DNA from: Pseudomonas sp.
Lineage (GTDB): Bacteria; Pseudomonadota; Gammaproteobacteria; Pseudomonadales; Pseudomonadaceae
Direction of reading: 5' to 3'
Assembly (NCBI RefSeq): GCF_002796985.1
Contig: NZ_PEKX01000009.1
Coordinates: 266,547-330,546, forward strand
DNA: 64,000 bases
In this document: one piece after another, positions 28,428 through 39,226 of the stretch
How positions within the stretch are numbered: the first letter of the stretch is position 1
Layout: every line of letters starts with the position of its first letter
The notes under the pieces: model-generated
Told to the model about the DNA's origin: nothing
The model's input: only the letters and a program-made list of their open reading frames with translations
The model's database searches: none
Program-made: the position numbers and the translations under genes

Positions 28428-29951
28428 ATGAACCAGAGCCTTTTCGCCGAAGTCGGCAAACACCTGCCCAGCGACCTTACCAAGCCCTTCATCCGCACCC
28501 CGGACGGCGGCGGCTACAGCTACGCCGACATGCTGCGCAGCACCTCGCAGTTCGCCCACGCGCTGGTAGAACTCGGCGTGCAGCCGGGCGACCGCGTCGC
28601 CGTGCAGGTCGACAAGAGCCCCGAGACGGTGATGCTCTACCTCGCCGTGCTGCGTGTCGGAGCGGTCTACCTGCCGCTCAACAGTGGCTACACCGGCGAT
28701 GAGCTGCGCTACTTCCTCGACGACGCCGAGCCCTCGCTGTTCGTCTGCGCGCCGGCCTTCGAGACCCAGGCCCGCGAGCTGGCGAAAGTCAGCGGCGTGG
28801 CGCACGTGGCGACCCTGGGCGATGCCGGCGACGGTTCGCTGATGGACCGGGTGCAGGGCAAGCCGGGGCGCTTCGCCGACGTGGAGCGCGCCGCCTCCGA
28901 CCTCGCCGCGATCCTCTATACCTCCGGCACCACCGGGCGCTCCAAGGGCGCGATGATCAGCCACGGCAACCTGGTCTCCAACGCCCGCGCGCTGGTGGAC
29001 AGCTGGAACATCACCCGCGAGGACTGGCTGCTCCACGCGTTGCCGATCTTCCATATCCACGGCCTGTTTGTGGCCTGTAACAGCCTGCTGATGGCCGGCG
29101 GCTCGATGCTTTTCCTGAACAAGTTCGACGCCGCCCAGATGCTCCGCCTGCTGCCCCAGGTGAACCTGCTGATGGGCGTGCCAACCTTCTACACGCGCCT
29201 GCTCGACCAGCCCGGCCTGACCCGCGAGGCGGTGGCGCACATGCGCCTGTTCATCTCTGGTTCTGCGCCGCTCACCGCCGAGACCCACAAGGCGTTTTCC
29301 GAGCGCACCGGCATGGCGATTCTCGAACGCTATGGCATGACCGAGACCGGCATGAACACCTCCAACCCGCTGGATGGCGAACGCATTGCCGGTACCGTCG
29401 GCTTCCCGCTGCCGGGCGTCGAGCTGCGCATCACCGATCCGGGCCAGACCGCGCCGACCATGCTGCCCCAGGGCGAGCCGGGAATGATCGAAGTGCGCGG
29501 GGCGAACGTGTTCCAGGGCTACTGGCGGATGCCGGAGAAGACCGCCGAGGAACTGCGCGCGGACGGTTACTTCATGACCGGCGACATCGGTTTCGTCGAT
29601 GAGCGTGGCTACGTGCAGATCGTCGGCCGCAACAAGGACATGATCATCAGCGGCGGCTTCAACGTGTACCCCAAGGAGCTGGAAGAGATCCTCGACACCC
29701 TGCCGGGCGTAGTCGAATCGGCGGTGATCGGCGTGCCGCACCCGGACTTCGGCGAGGGCGTGACCGCAGTGCTGGTGGCCGGCAAGGGGGAGGTGCCGAG
29801 CGAGGCGCAGGTACTCGCCGCACTGGACGGCAAGCTGGCGCGCTTCAAGCAGCCCAAGCGGGTGATGGTGGTCGATGCGCTGCCGCGTAACGTGATGGGC
29901 AAGGTGCAGAAGAACGTGCTGCGCGAGCAGTTCAAGGCGCTGTATTCCTGA
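28428..29951 (+). CDS. matB: Malonyl-CoA synthetase
   Basis: A 507-aa acyl-adenylate-forming ligase that makes malonyl-CoA from malonate, ATP and CoA. The ATP motif YTSGTTGRSKGA (about 165-176), the adenine motif LERYGMTETGMN, and the hinge region TGDIGFVDERGYVQIVGRNK with the C-terminal PRNVMGKVQK lysine motif are all present. The first 30 residues and the overall length match Rhizobium-type MatB. It is the last gene of the island and is followed by a REP arm and a bidirectional terminator. Confidence 0.94.
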   Translation: MNQSLFAEVGKHLPSDLTKPFIRTPDGGGYSYADMLRSTSQFAHALVELGVQPGDRVAVQVDKSPETVMLYLAVLRVGAVYLPLNSGYTGDELRYFLDDAEPSLFVCAPAFETQARELAKVSGVAHVATLGDAGDGSLMDRVQGKPGRFADVERAASDLAAILYTSGTTGRSKGAMISHGNLVSNARALVDSWNITREDWLLHALPIFHIHGLFVACNSLLMAGGSMLFLNKFDAAQMLRLLPQVNLLMGVPTFYTRLLDQPGLTREAVAHMRLFISGSAPLTAETHKAFSERTGMAILERYGMTETGMNTSNPLDGERIAGTVGFPLPGVELRITDPGQTAPTMLPQGEPGMIEVRGANVFQGYWRMPEKTAEELRADGYFMTGDIGFVDERGYVQIVGRNKDMIISGGFNVYPKELEEILDTLPGVVESAVIGVPHPDFGEGVTAVLVAGKGEVPSEAQVLAALDGKLARFKQPKRVMVVDALPRNVMGKVQKNVLREQFKALYS

Positions 29952-29970
29952 GGTTCGCAGTGGGGCGGCG

Positions 29971-30009
29971 GTTCGCGAGCAAGGACCAGGCGTCCCGCTC
30001 GGTCCTACG
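29971..30009. repeat. Single variant REP arm, right flank of the malonyl island
   Basis: GTTCGCGAGCAAGGACCAGG then CGTCCCGCTCGGTCCTAC. This is the long variant form with the inserted small hairpin, inverted relative to the one at 20183. Confidence 0.82.
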
Positions 30010-30035
30010 AAAAGCCCAACGTCCTATACGAGAAA

Positions 30036-30064
30036 CAAAAAGCCGCCCGAGGGCGGCTTTTTCA
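30036..30064. terminator. Bidirectional terminator between matB and gcvP
   Basis: The stem AGCCGCCC / GGGCGGCT with loop GA (30041-30058) is flanked by AAAAA on the left and TTTTTC on the right, so it works for both the matB (+) and gcvP (-) transcripts. Confidence 0.9.
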
Positions 30065-30078
30065 CTTCAGCGCAGCGC

Positions 30079-32955
<2,877 letters not shown>

Positions 32956-33035
32956 GGCCACGGTCTCGAAATCGAATGGTCGTACCCGAAAAGAACAGGC
33001 CCCGACGAATCGAGGCCTGTGCATACAGCAGTGTC

Positions 33036-33425
33036 TTACGCGTCGGTGTCGCTGGCAGCGCGGTAGCCGGCGGCGTCGAGCAGCTTGTCCAGCTCTGCCG
33101 GGTTGCTCGGCTTGAGCTTGAAGAACCAGGAGCCGTACGGGTCGTTGTTCACTTCTTCGGGGGTGTCGGCCAGCACCTCGTTGACGGCGATGACTTCGCC
33201 GCCCACCGGGGCGTAGATGTCCGAGGCGGCCTTCACCGACTCGACCACACCGGCTTCCTGGCCGGCGGCGAGGGTCTTGCCCACTTCCGGCAGTTCGACG
33301 AAGACCACGTCGCCCAGGGCTTCCTGGGCATGGTCGGAGATGCCCACGGTCACAGTACCGTCGGCTTCCAGGCGCGCCCACTCGTGGCTGGCGGCGTAAC
33401 GCAGGTCGGCGGGAATATTGCTCAT
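33036..33425 (-). CDS. gcvH: Glycine cleavage system H protein
   Basis: A 129-aa lipoyl carrier that shuttles the aminomethyl group between GcvP, GcvT and lipoamide dehydrogenase. The lipoylation site is Lys65 in VESVKAASDIYAPVGGE. Start MSNIPADLRYAASHEWARLE. It lies 66 bases after gcvT and 80 before gcvP. No lpd gene is in the window. Confidence 0.97.
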   Translation of the reverse strand: MSNIPADLRYAASHEWARLEADGTVTVGISDHAQEALGDVVFVELPEVGKTLAAGQEAGVVESVKAASDIYAPVGGEVIAVNEVLADTPEEVNNDPYGSWFFKLKPSNPAELDKLLDAAGYRAASDTDA

Positions 33426-33491
33426 CTTGTTTTCCTCGGGGACTGGGCGACGGGCGGCGATGCCGCCCTCTTCTAAGTTAGATCATGCAAT

Positions 33492-34574
33492 TTAGATCAG
33501 GGCTTTGCCATGACGCACGAAATTCGGCTGAACGACGCGAACCGGGTACCACTTGCCACGGATTTCCACCTCGGCGCGGTCGCCGGTGGCCGCCGGCACG
33601 CGGGCCAGGGCGATGGATTTGCCGAGTGTGGGGGAGAAGCTGCCGCTGGTGATTTCGCCTTCGCCGACGCCGGCGACGCGAACCACCTGATGAGCGCGCA
33701 GTACGCCGCGCTCTTCCAGCACCAGGCCGACCAGCTTGGGCGCATCGCCAGCGGCTTTCTGCGCTTCCAGGGCCTGGCGGCCAATGAAGTCGCGGCCTGC
33801 GGGTTCCCAGGCGATGGTCCAGCCCATGTTGGCGGCCAGCGGAGTGACGTCTTCGTCCATATCCTGGCCGTAGAGGTTCATCCCGGCTTCCAGGCGCAGG
33901 GTGTCGCGCGCGCCCAGGCCCGCCGGGGCGATGCCGGCGCCGACCAGGTCGTTGAGGAAGCCTTGCGCCTCGACGGCCGGCAGCATGATTTCCAGGCCGT
34001 CTTCGCCGGTGTAACCGGTGCGGGCGATGAACCAGTCACCGTCGGCCTTGCCCTGGAAGGGCTTGAGCTCGCGGATCAGCGCGGCGCGCGAGGGGGTGAC
34101 CAGTTCGGCGGTCTTCTCGCGGGCGTTCGGGCCCTGCACGGCGAGCATCGCGAGGTCCGCGCGTTCGCTCAGGGTGACGTCGAAGCCTTCGGTGTGGGCC
34201 TGCATCCAGGCCATGTCCTTGTCGCGGGTGGAGGCGTTGACCACCACGCGGTAGCCGTACACGCCAAGGTAGACGATCAGGTCGTCGACCACCCCGCCGC
34301 GTTCGTTGAGCATGCCGCTGTACAGCGCCTTGCCCGGAACCTGAAGTCGTTCGACGTCGTTGGCCAGGAGTCGCTGCAGGTATTCCTTGGCCTGCGGACC
34401 GGTGACGTCGACCACGGTCATGTGGGAAACGTCGAACACGCCGCAATCGCGACGTACCTGGTGGTGCTCTTCGACTTGCGAACCGTAGTGCAACGGCATG
34501 TCCCAACCGCCGAAATCGACGATCTTGGCGCCGAGGGCGACGTGCAAATCATAGAGCGGCGTGCGCTGTCCCAT
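33492..34574 (-). CDS. gcvT: Aminomethyltransferase, T protein of glycine cleavage
   Basis: A 360-aa tetrahydrofolate-dependent enzyme that releases ammonia and makes 5,10-methylene-THF from the GcvH-bound intermediate. The GCV_T motifs GVFDVSHMTVVDVTGP, the GYTGEDGLEI block and the C-terminal KWYPVRVVQPNFVRHGK are intact. First gene of the gcv operon; the ATG at 34574 has GGAGAA upstream. I looked for a glycine riboswitch in the 112 bases upstream and saw no recognisable tandem aptamer. Confidence 0.97.
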   Translation of the reverse strand: MGQRTPLYDLHVALGAKIVDFGGWDMPLHYGSQVEEHHQVRRDCGVFDVSHMTVVDVTGPQAKEYLQRLLANDVERLQVPGKALYSGMLNERGGVVDDLIVYLGVYGYRVVVNASTRDKDMAWMQAHTEGFDVTLSERADLAMLAVQGPNAREKTAELVTPSRAALIRELKPFQGKADGDWFIARTGYTGEDGLEIMLPAVEAQGFLNDLVGAGIAPAGLGARDTLRLEAGMNLYGQDMDEDVTPLAANMGWTIAWEPAGRDFIGRQALEAQKAAGDAPKLVGLVLEERGVLRAHQVVRVAGVGEGEITSGSFSPTLGKSIALARVPAATGDRAEVEIRGKWYPVRVVQPNFVRHGKALI

Positions 34575-34686
34575 GGGTGTTCTCCTTCCGGGCGAGGCGG
34601 GTGCGGAGCGCGAGTACGGCCCGCACGAAACGCGCGCATTGTAGTCGCATGGCCGGACTCTGGACAGCTTGTCCGACGGCCGATTC

Positions 34687-36306
34687 TCAGGGCCGCGTAG
34701 AACCGCTCTGGCGCGCGGAGCGACGGATCAGCCCGATCACCGGGAACAGGCCCACCAGCACCAGCGTCAGCGCCGGCAGCGCAGCGCGCGCCCATTCGCC
34801 TTCGCTGGTCATCTCGAAGACGCGTACCGCCAGGGTGTCCCAGCCGAAGGGCCGCATCAGCAAGGTTGCCGGCATTTCCTTGAGCACGTCGACGAACACC
34901 AGCAGCGCGGCGCTCAGCGCACCCGGCAGCAACAGCGGCAGGTAGACGCGGAAGAACAGACCGGCGCCGCCGACGCCCAGGCTGCGAGAGGCTTCCGGGA
35001 GAGAGGGACGAATCCGCGCCAGCGCGCCTTCCAGCGGGTGGTAGGCGACCGCCATGAAGCGGATCAGATAGGCCACCAGCAGCGCGCCGAGGCTGCCCAG
35101 CAGCAGCGGCTTGCCGGCGCCGCCCAGGGTGCTGGAAAGCGGGATCACCGCGTGGTTATCCAGCCAGCTGAAGGCCAGCATGATCGCCACCGCCAGCACC
35201 GAGCCGGGCAGCGCGTAGCCGAGGTTGGCAATGCCGACCGCCGAGCGCACCGCTGGCGTCGGCGACAGGCGCCGGGCGAAGGCCAACAGCAGCGCCACGG
35301 CAACCGTCAGCGCAGCCGCGAACCCGCCCAGGTAGAGGCTGTGCAGGATCAGGCCCCAATAGCGCTCATCCAGATCGAAGCGGCCCTTCTGCCAGACCCA
35401 GACCAACAGTTGCAGCACTGGAATGACGAAGGCGCAGGCAAACACCAGCAGGCACCAGGCGCTGGCAGCGAAAGCCTTCCAGCCATTCAGCCGGTATAGC
35501 GCCGCGCCACGCGGGCGCTCGCTGGGCGCGCCGCTGCGGCCACGGCTGTAACGCTCGCCCAGCAGCACCAGCATGACGAACAGCAGCAGCAGGCTGGCCA
35601 GCTGGGTGGCGCTGGAAAGGCTGTAGAAGCCGTACCAGGTCTTGTAGACGGCAGTGGTGAAGGTATCGAAGTTGAACACCGAAACGGTGCCGAAGTCCGC
35701 CAGCGTCTCCATGATCGCCAGCGCCAGCCCGGCGCCGATGGCCGGCCGCGCCATGGGCAGGGCGACACGCCAGAACGCGGCCAGCGGCGACAACCCGAGC
35801 ACCCGCGCTGCCTCCATGAGCCCACGCCCCTGGGCGAGAAAGGCGGTGCGCGCGAGCAGGTAGACGTAGGGGTAGAACACCAGCACCAGCACCGTGATCA
35901 CGCCGCCGCTGGAGCGCACGCGTGGCAGTCGCAGGCCGCTGCCGAACCACTCGCGCAGCAGCGTCTGCACCGGTCCGGAGAAGTCCAGCAGGCCGACGAA
36001 GACGAACGCCAGCACGTAGGCCGGTATCGCGAAGGGCAGCATCAGCGCCCAGTCCAGCCAGCGTCGGCCGGGGAACTCACAGAGGCTGGTGAGCCAGGCG
36101 AGGCTGACGCCCAGTATGGTCACGCCGACACCGACACCCGCCACCAGCACCAGCGTGTTGCCCAGCAGGCGCGTCATCTGGGTTTCCCACAGGTGCGACC
36201 AGATTTCGCGGTCGATTTCCGCCCAGCTCAGCAGCAGGACGCTGATGGGCAGCAGGACCAGGGCAGCGACGGCGAAAGTGACGGGGTACCAGCGGTTGGC
36301 GCGCAT
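34687..36306 (-). CDS. FbpB-like Fe3+ ABC transporter permease (double-length)
   Basis: A 539-aa inner-membrane protein with about twelve hydrophobic segments in two repeats, each with an EAA-type loop (MEAARVLGLSPLAAFWRVALP and PEASRSLGVGGAGLFFRVYLP). This duplicated form is typical of FbpB/SfuB Fe3+ importer permeases. The ATG at 36306 (MRANRWYPV) was chosen; the longer frame adds 18 residues without homology. The matching binding protein lies just beyond a small opposite-strand gene. No FbpC-type ATPase is next to it, so it must use one encoded elsewhere or replace the usual partner. Confidence 0.92.
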   Translation of the reverse strand: MRANRWYPVTFAVAALVLLPISVLLLSWAEIDREIWSHLWETQMTRLLGNTLVLVAGVGVGVTILGVSLAWLTSLCEFPGRRWLDWALMLPFAIPAYVLAFVFVGLLDFSGPVQTLLREWFGSGLRLPRVRSSGGVITVLVLVFYPYVYLLARTAFLAQGRGLMEAARVLGLSPLAAFWRVALPMARPAIGAGLALAIMETLADFGTVSVFNFDTFTTAVYKTWYGFYSLSSATQLASLLLLFVMLVLLGERYSRGRSGAPSERPRGAALYRLNGWKAFAASAWCLLVFACAFVIPVLQLLVWVWQKGRFDLDERYWGLILHSLYLGGFAAALTVAVALLLAFARRLSPTPAVRSAVGIANLGYALPGSVLAVAIMLAFSWLDNHAVIPLSSTLGGAGKPLLLGSLGALLVAYLIRFMAVAYHPLEGALARIRPSLPEASRSLGVGGAGLFFRVYLPLLLPGALSAALLVFVDVLKEMPATLLMRPFGWDTLAVRVFEMTSEGEWARAALPALTLVLVGLFPVIGLIRRSARQSGSTRP

Positions 36307-36481
36307 GCGTGGCGTGTTTCCAGGACAGCAGGGGTTGTTGTGGGAAGCGCCGCCGAGCAACCGTCGGAAATTTCCCTCATTTGAATCGAATTCGCCCGAT
36401 CCTCACGCGGCAGGGATAAAGCGCAAGGTACAGCGGTCGAACCGGCCACTCTGCCACCGCCGTCCCCAAGGAAAAAGTCCC

Positions 36482-36820
36482 ATGTCGTCTCTTTGCCGCC
36501 TCTCCGGGTTGCTGCTTGTTTCGTTTTGCAGCCTGGCCCTGGCCGACGAACCCACGCCCATCGAATCCTGCCTGGCGCTCGCTATCCAAAAAGTCGAAGC
36601 AGACCCGAAGTTGCAGGAGCGTTGGCAGCGGACCTGGATCGAGTCTGGCTCGATTCGCGAGGAGGTCTATGACGGTTCGGTAGACGGCCAACCAGCCAAC
36701 AAGCGGCTGGTTGCACATTTGCGCCGGGGCGAGCAGTCCGACGGCGAGTTCATCTGCCTGCTGGGCGGCGACGGCAAGGCGCTTTCCGTCAGCCACTCGG
36801 AAGACGCCGGCGCCCGTTAA
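36482..36820 (+). CDS. Small secreted hypothetical protein
   Basis: A 112-aa protein with a clear signal peptide (residues 1-21, ending SLALA-DE). The mature part has two Cys (Cys30 and Cys91) that could form a disulfide and is otherwise unremarkable. The ATG at 36482 has AAGGAAAAA upstream; longer in-frame ORFs upstream are shadows of the permease gene. It sits on the opposite strand between the Fe3+ permease and its binding protein, as an inserted gene would. I do not recognise the family. Confidence 0.7.
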   Translation: MSSLCRLSGLLLVSFCSLALADEPTPIESCLALAIQKVEADPKLQERWQRTWIESGSIREEVYDGSVDGQPANKRLVAHLRRGEQSDGEFICLLGGDGKALSVSHSEDAGAR

Positions 36821-36836
36821 GGCGCCAGCCTCCTGA

Positions 36837-37838
36837 TCAGTTCCAGCCGGCGCGGTCCATCAGCTTGATCGCCTCGGCCTGGCGCTTGCCGGCGATCTCC
36901 ACCGGGATGCTGTCGGCCTTGAACTCACCCCAAGCCGCCACTTCCTGCGACGGCGCCACCTTCGGGTTGGCCGGGAATTCCTGGTTGATGCCGGCGAACA
37001 GCGCCTGCGCGTCCGCGCCGGTCATCCACTCCACCAGCTTCTTGGCCGCCTCCGGGTGCGGCGCGTGCTTGGTCAGGCCGATGCCCGACAGGTTGACGTG
37101 CACGCCACGGTCGCCCTGGTTCGGCCAGAACAGCTTCACCGGCAGTTGCGGATTGTCCTTGTGCATGCGGCCGTAGTAGTAGGTGTTGACGATGCCGACG
37201 TCGCACTGACCGGCGGCAATGGCCTGCAGCAGCGCGTTGTCGTCGGAGAACACGTCGGTGGCCAGGTTGTTCACCCAGCCCTTGAGGATTTCCTCGGTCT
37301 TCTGTTCGCCGTGGGTTTCGATCAGGGTGGCGGTCAACGACTGGTTGTAGACCTTCTTCGCGGTGCGCAGGCACAGCCGACCTTCCCATTTCGGATCGGC
37401 CAGTTCCTCGTAGGTCGACAGTTCCTCGGGCTTCACCCGCTGGGTCGAGTAGACGATGGTCCGCGCGCGTAGTGACAGGCCGGTCCAGCTGTCGGTGCCG
37501 GAGCGGTACTGCGGCGGGATGTTGGCATCCAGGGTCGGCGAATCGAAGGGCTGCAGGATGCCCATCTTCTCGGCCTGCCAGAGGTTGCCGGCGTCCACGG
37601 TGAGCAGCAGGTCGGCCGGAGTGTTGGCGCCTTCGGCCTTGATCCGCGCCATCAGCGGCGCTTCCTTGTCGGTGATGAACTTGATCTTCACCCCGGTCTT
37701 CTGGGTGTAGGCATCGAATACCGGCTTGATCAACTCGTCGATGCGCGAGGAGTAGACCACCACTTCATCGGCGGCCTGGGCGGTGCTACCGAGGGCGGCC
37801 AGCAGGAGGGTGGCGAGAAGACCTTTGCGCACGAGCAT
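36837..37838 (-). CDS. FbpA-like periplasmic Fe3+ binding protein
   Basis: A 333-aa periplasmic protein. The signal peptide ends TAQA near residue 22. The mature sequence starts DEVVVYSSRIDELIKPVF, and the Tyr cluster Y220-Y222 (VNTYYYGRMH) matches the iron-binding tyrosines of FbpA/FutA proteins. It delivers ferric iron to the permease encoded at 34687-36306. The ATG at 37838 was chosen at the signal peptide. A candidate Fur box lies upstream. Confidence 0.93.
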   Translation of the reverse strand: MLVRKGLLATLLLAALGSTAQAADEVVVYSSRIDELIKPVFDAYTQKTGVKIKFITDKEAPLMARIKAEGANTPADLLLTVDAGNLWQAEKMGILQPFDSPTLDANIPPQYRSGTDSWTGLSLRARTIVYSTQRVKPEELSTYEELADPKWEGRLCLRTAKKVYNQSLTATLIETHGEQKTEEILKGWVNNLATDVFSDDNALLQAIAAGQCDVGIVNTYYYGRMHKDNPQLPVKLFWPNQGDRGVHVNLSGIGLTKHAPHPEAAKKLVEWMTGADAQALFAGINQEFPANPKVAPSQEVAAWGEFKADSIPVEIAGKRQAEAIKLMDRAGWN

Positions 37839-37870
37839 GGGGCGTGTCCTTTGCGGGGAGGATATCCCGT

Positions 37871-37891
37871 AAATGATAAGGAACCGCATTT
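37871..37891. promoter_or_regulatory. Candidate Fur box upstream of the Fe3+ binding protein gene
   Basis: AAATGATAAGGAACCGCATT then T: the left half matches the NATWAT-type Fur pattern and the ends are inverted (AAATG...CATTT). It lies 33 bases upstream of the start on the minus strand. Confidence 0.5.
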
Positions 37892-37983
37892 GCTGTTGAG
37901 GTGCGTAGGTGTTTCGGGGTGTTTCGGCAGGGTGCGGTTTGGGGTCGCGGGGGAGAGGGTAACCAGCCGCTCGATCTATCCCG

Positions 37984-39201
37984 TCAAACCCGCGCCAGCT
38001 CCGGCAAATCCCCCGACAGCCCCAACGCCTGGCGCACGAAAACGCCCTTGGCCTCGTGGTGCTTGTCCACCAGCCGCAACCCGGCATTACGCAGCCAGCG
38101 TACCGCCAGCGGGTCGGCCTGGAACAAGCGCTGGAAGCCTTCCATCGCCGCCATCATCGCCAGGTTGTGCGGCATACGCCGACGTTCGTAGCGGCTCAGC
38201 ACACGTTCCTCGGCGATGTTCTCGCCACGGGCGTGGGCGTGTTCGATCACCTCGGCGAGCACCGCGGCATCGAGGAAGCCCAGGTTCACGCCCTGTCCGG
38301 CCAGCGGGTGGATGGTGTGCGCGGCGTCGCCAATCAGCACCAGCCCCGGCTCCACGTAGCGCTTGGCGTGGCGCTGGCGCAGCGGGATACACAGGCGACG
38401 GTCGGCATGTTCGATGGCGCCCAGGCGATGTTCGAAGGCGAGGCCCAGGGCCTTGCGGAAGCCTTCGTCGTCCAGCGCCATGAGTTTTTCCGCCTGCTCA
38501 GGGGTGGTCGACCAGACGATCGAGCACCAGTGCGCATCGCCTTCCTTCGCCAGCGGCAGGAAGGCCAGCGGGCCGTCGTCGGTGAAGCGCTGCCAGGCGG
38601 TGGCCTGGTGCGGCTTCTCGCAGCGCACGCTGGTGACGATGGCGTGGTGCAGGTAATCCCACTCGCGGGTGGCGCAGCCGGCCAGACGGCGCACCGCGGA
38701 ATTGGCGCCATCGGCGGCAACCACCAGCGGCGTGCGGATCTCACGACCGTCGGAGAGGCTCAGCAGCCAGTCGTCGCCGGAATGGCGTAGCTGTTCCAGG
38801 CGCGCGTTGGGCAGCAGGCCGAGGGCGGAGTCGTGCAGGCGCTCCAGCAGGGCGTCCTGCACCACGCGGTTCTCGACGATGTGGCCAAGCATCTCGGCAT
38901 GCACGCTGGCGGCGCTGAAGTGGATCTGCCCGGTGCCCGAGCCATCCCACACCCGCATCTCGCGGTAGGGCTCGGCGCGGCGCGCGGCGATACCGTCCCA
39001 GGCGTGCAGGCGCTGGAGGATGCGTCGACTGGCCTCGGACAGCGCGCTGACGCGCGGCTCGAAGGGGGCTTCGCGGTCGAACGGCTTGACGCTCAGCGGC
39101 GAGCCGTCCAGCAGCAGGATATCCAGCCCGCTGCCTTCCAGTGCCAGGGCCAGCGCGCTGCCGACCATTCCCGCGCCGACGATTACCAGATCCGCGTGCA
39201 T
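37984..39201 (-). CDS. ubiI: FAD-dependent ubiquinone-biosynthesis hydroxylase, UbiI-type
   Basis: A 405-aa flavoprotein monooxygenase of the UbiH/UbiF/VisC/COQ6 family. The FAD motif GAGMVGSALALALEGSG is at 9-25, and the second FAD motif reads VLIGDAAHTIHPLAGQGVNLG. Start MHADLVIVGAGMVGS. Such enzymes hydroxylate the quinone ring; this one is paired with UbiH. The exact position (C5, as UbiI) is inferred from Pseudomonas usage, where UbiI, UbiH and Coq7 share the three steps. Last gene of the yecA-pepP-ubiH-ubiI operon, 25 bases after ubiH. Confidence 0.88.
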   Translation of the reverse strand: MHADLVIVGAGMVGSALALALEGSGLDILLLDGSPLSVKPFDREAPFEPRVSALSEASRRILQRLHAWDGIAARRAEPYREMRVWDGSGTGQIHFSAASVHAEMLGHIVENRVVQDALLERLHDSALGLLPNARLEQLRHSGDDWLLSLSDGREIRTPLVVAADGANSAVRRLAGCATREWDYLHHAIVTSVRCEKPHQATAWQRFTDDGPLAFLPLAKEGDAHWCSIVWSTTPEQAEKLMALDDEGFRKALGLAFEHRLGAIEHADRRLCIPLRQRHAKRYVEPGLVLIGDAAHTIHPLAGQGVNLGFLDAAVLAEVIEHAHARGENIAEERVLSRYERRRMPHNLAMMAAMEGFQRLFQADPLAVRWLRNAGLRLVDKHHEAKGVFVRQALGLSGDLPELARV

Positions 39202-39226
39202 CGAATTTCCTTATTGACTGGGACTG

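Noticed and set aside
32956..33381. In-frame 142-codon upstream extension of gcvP
   Set aside because: It runs antiphase over gcvH and is Arg/Gly-rich shadow; GcvP starts at MSNTPSL.
34575..34686. Glycine riboswitch before gcvT
   Set aside because: Too short and lacking tandem aptamer signatures by eye.
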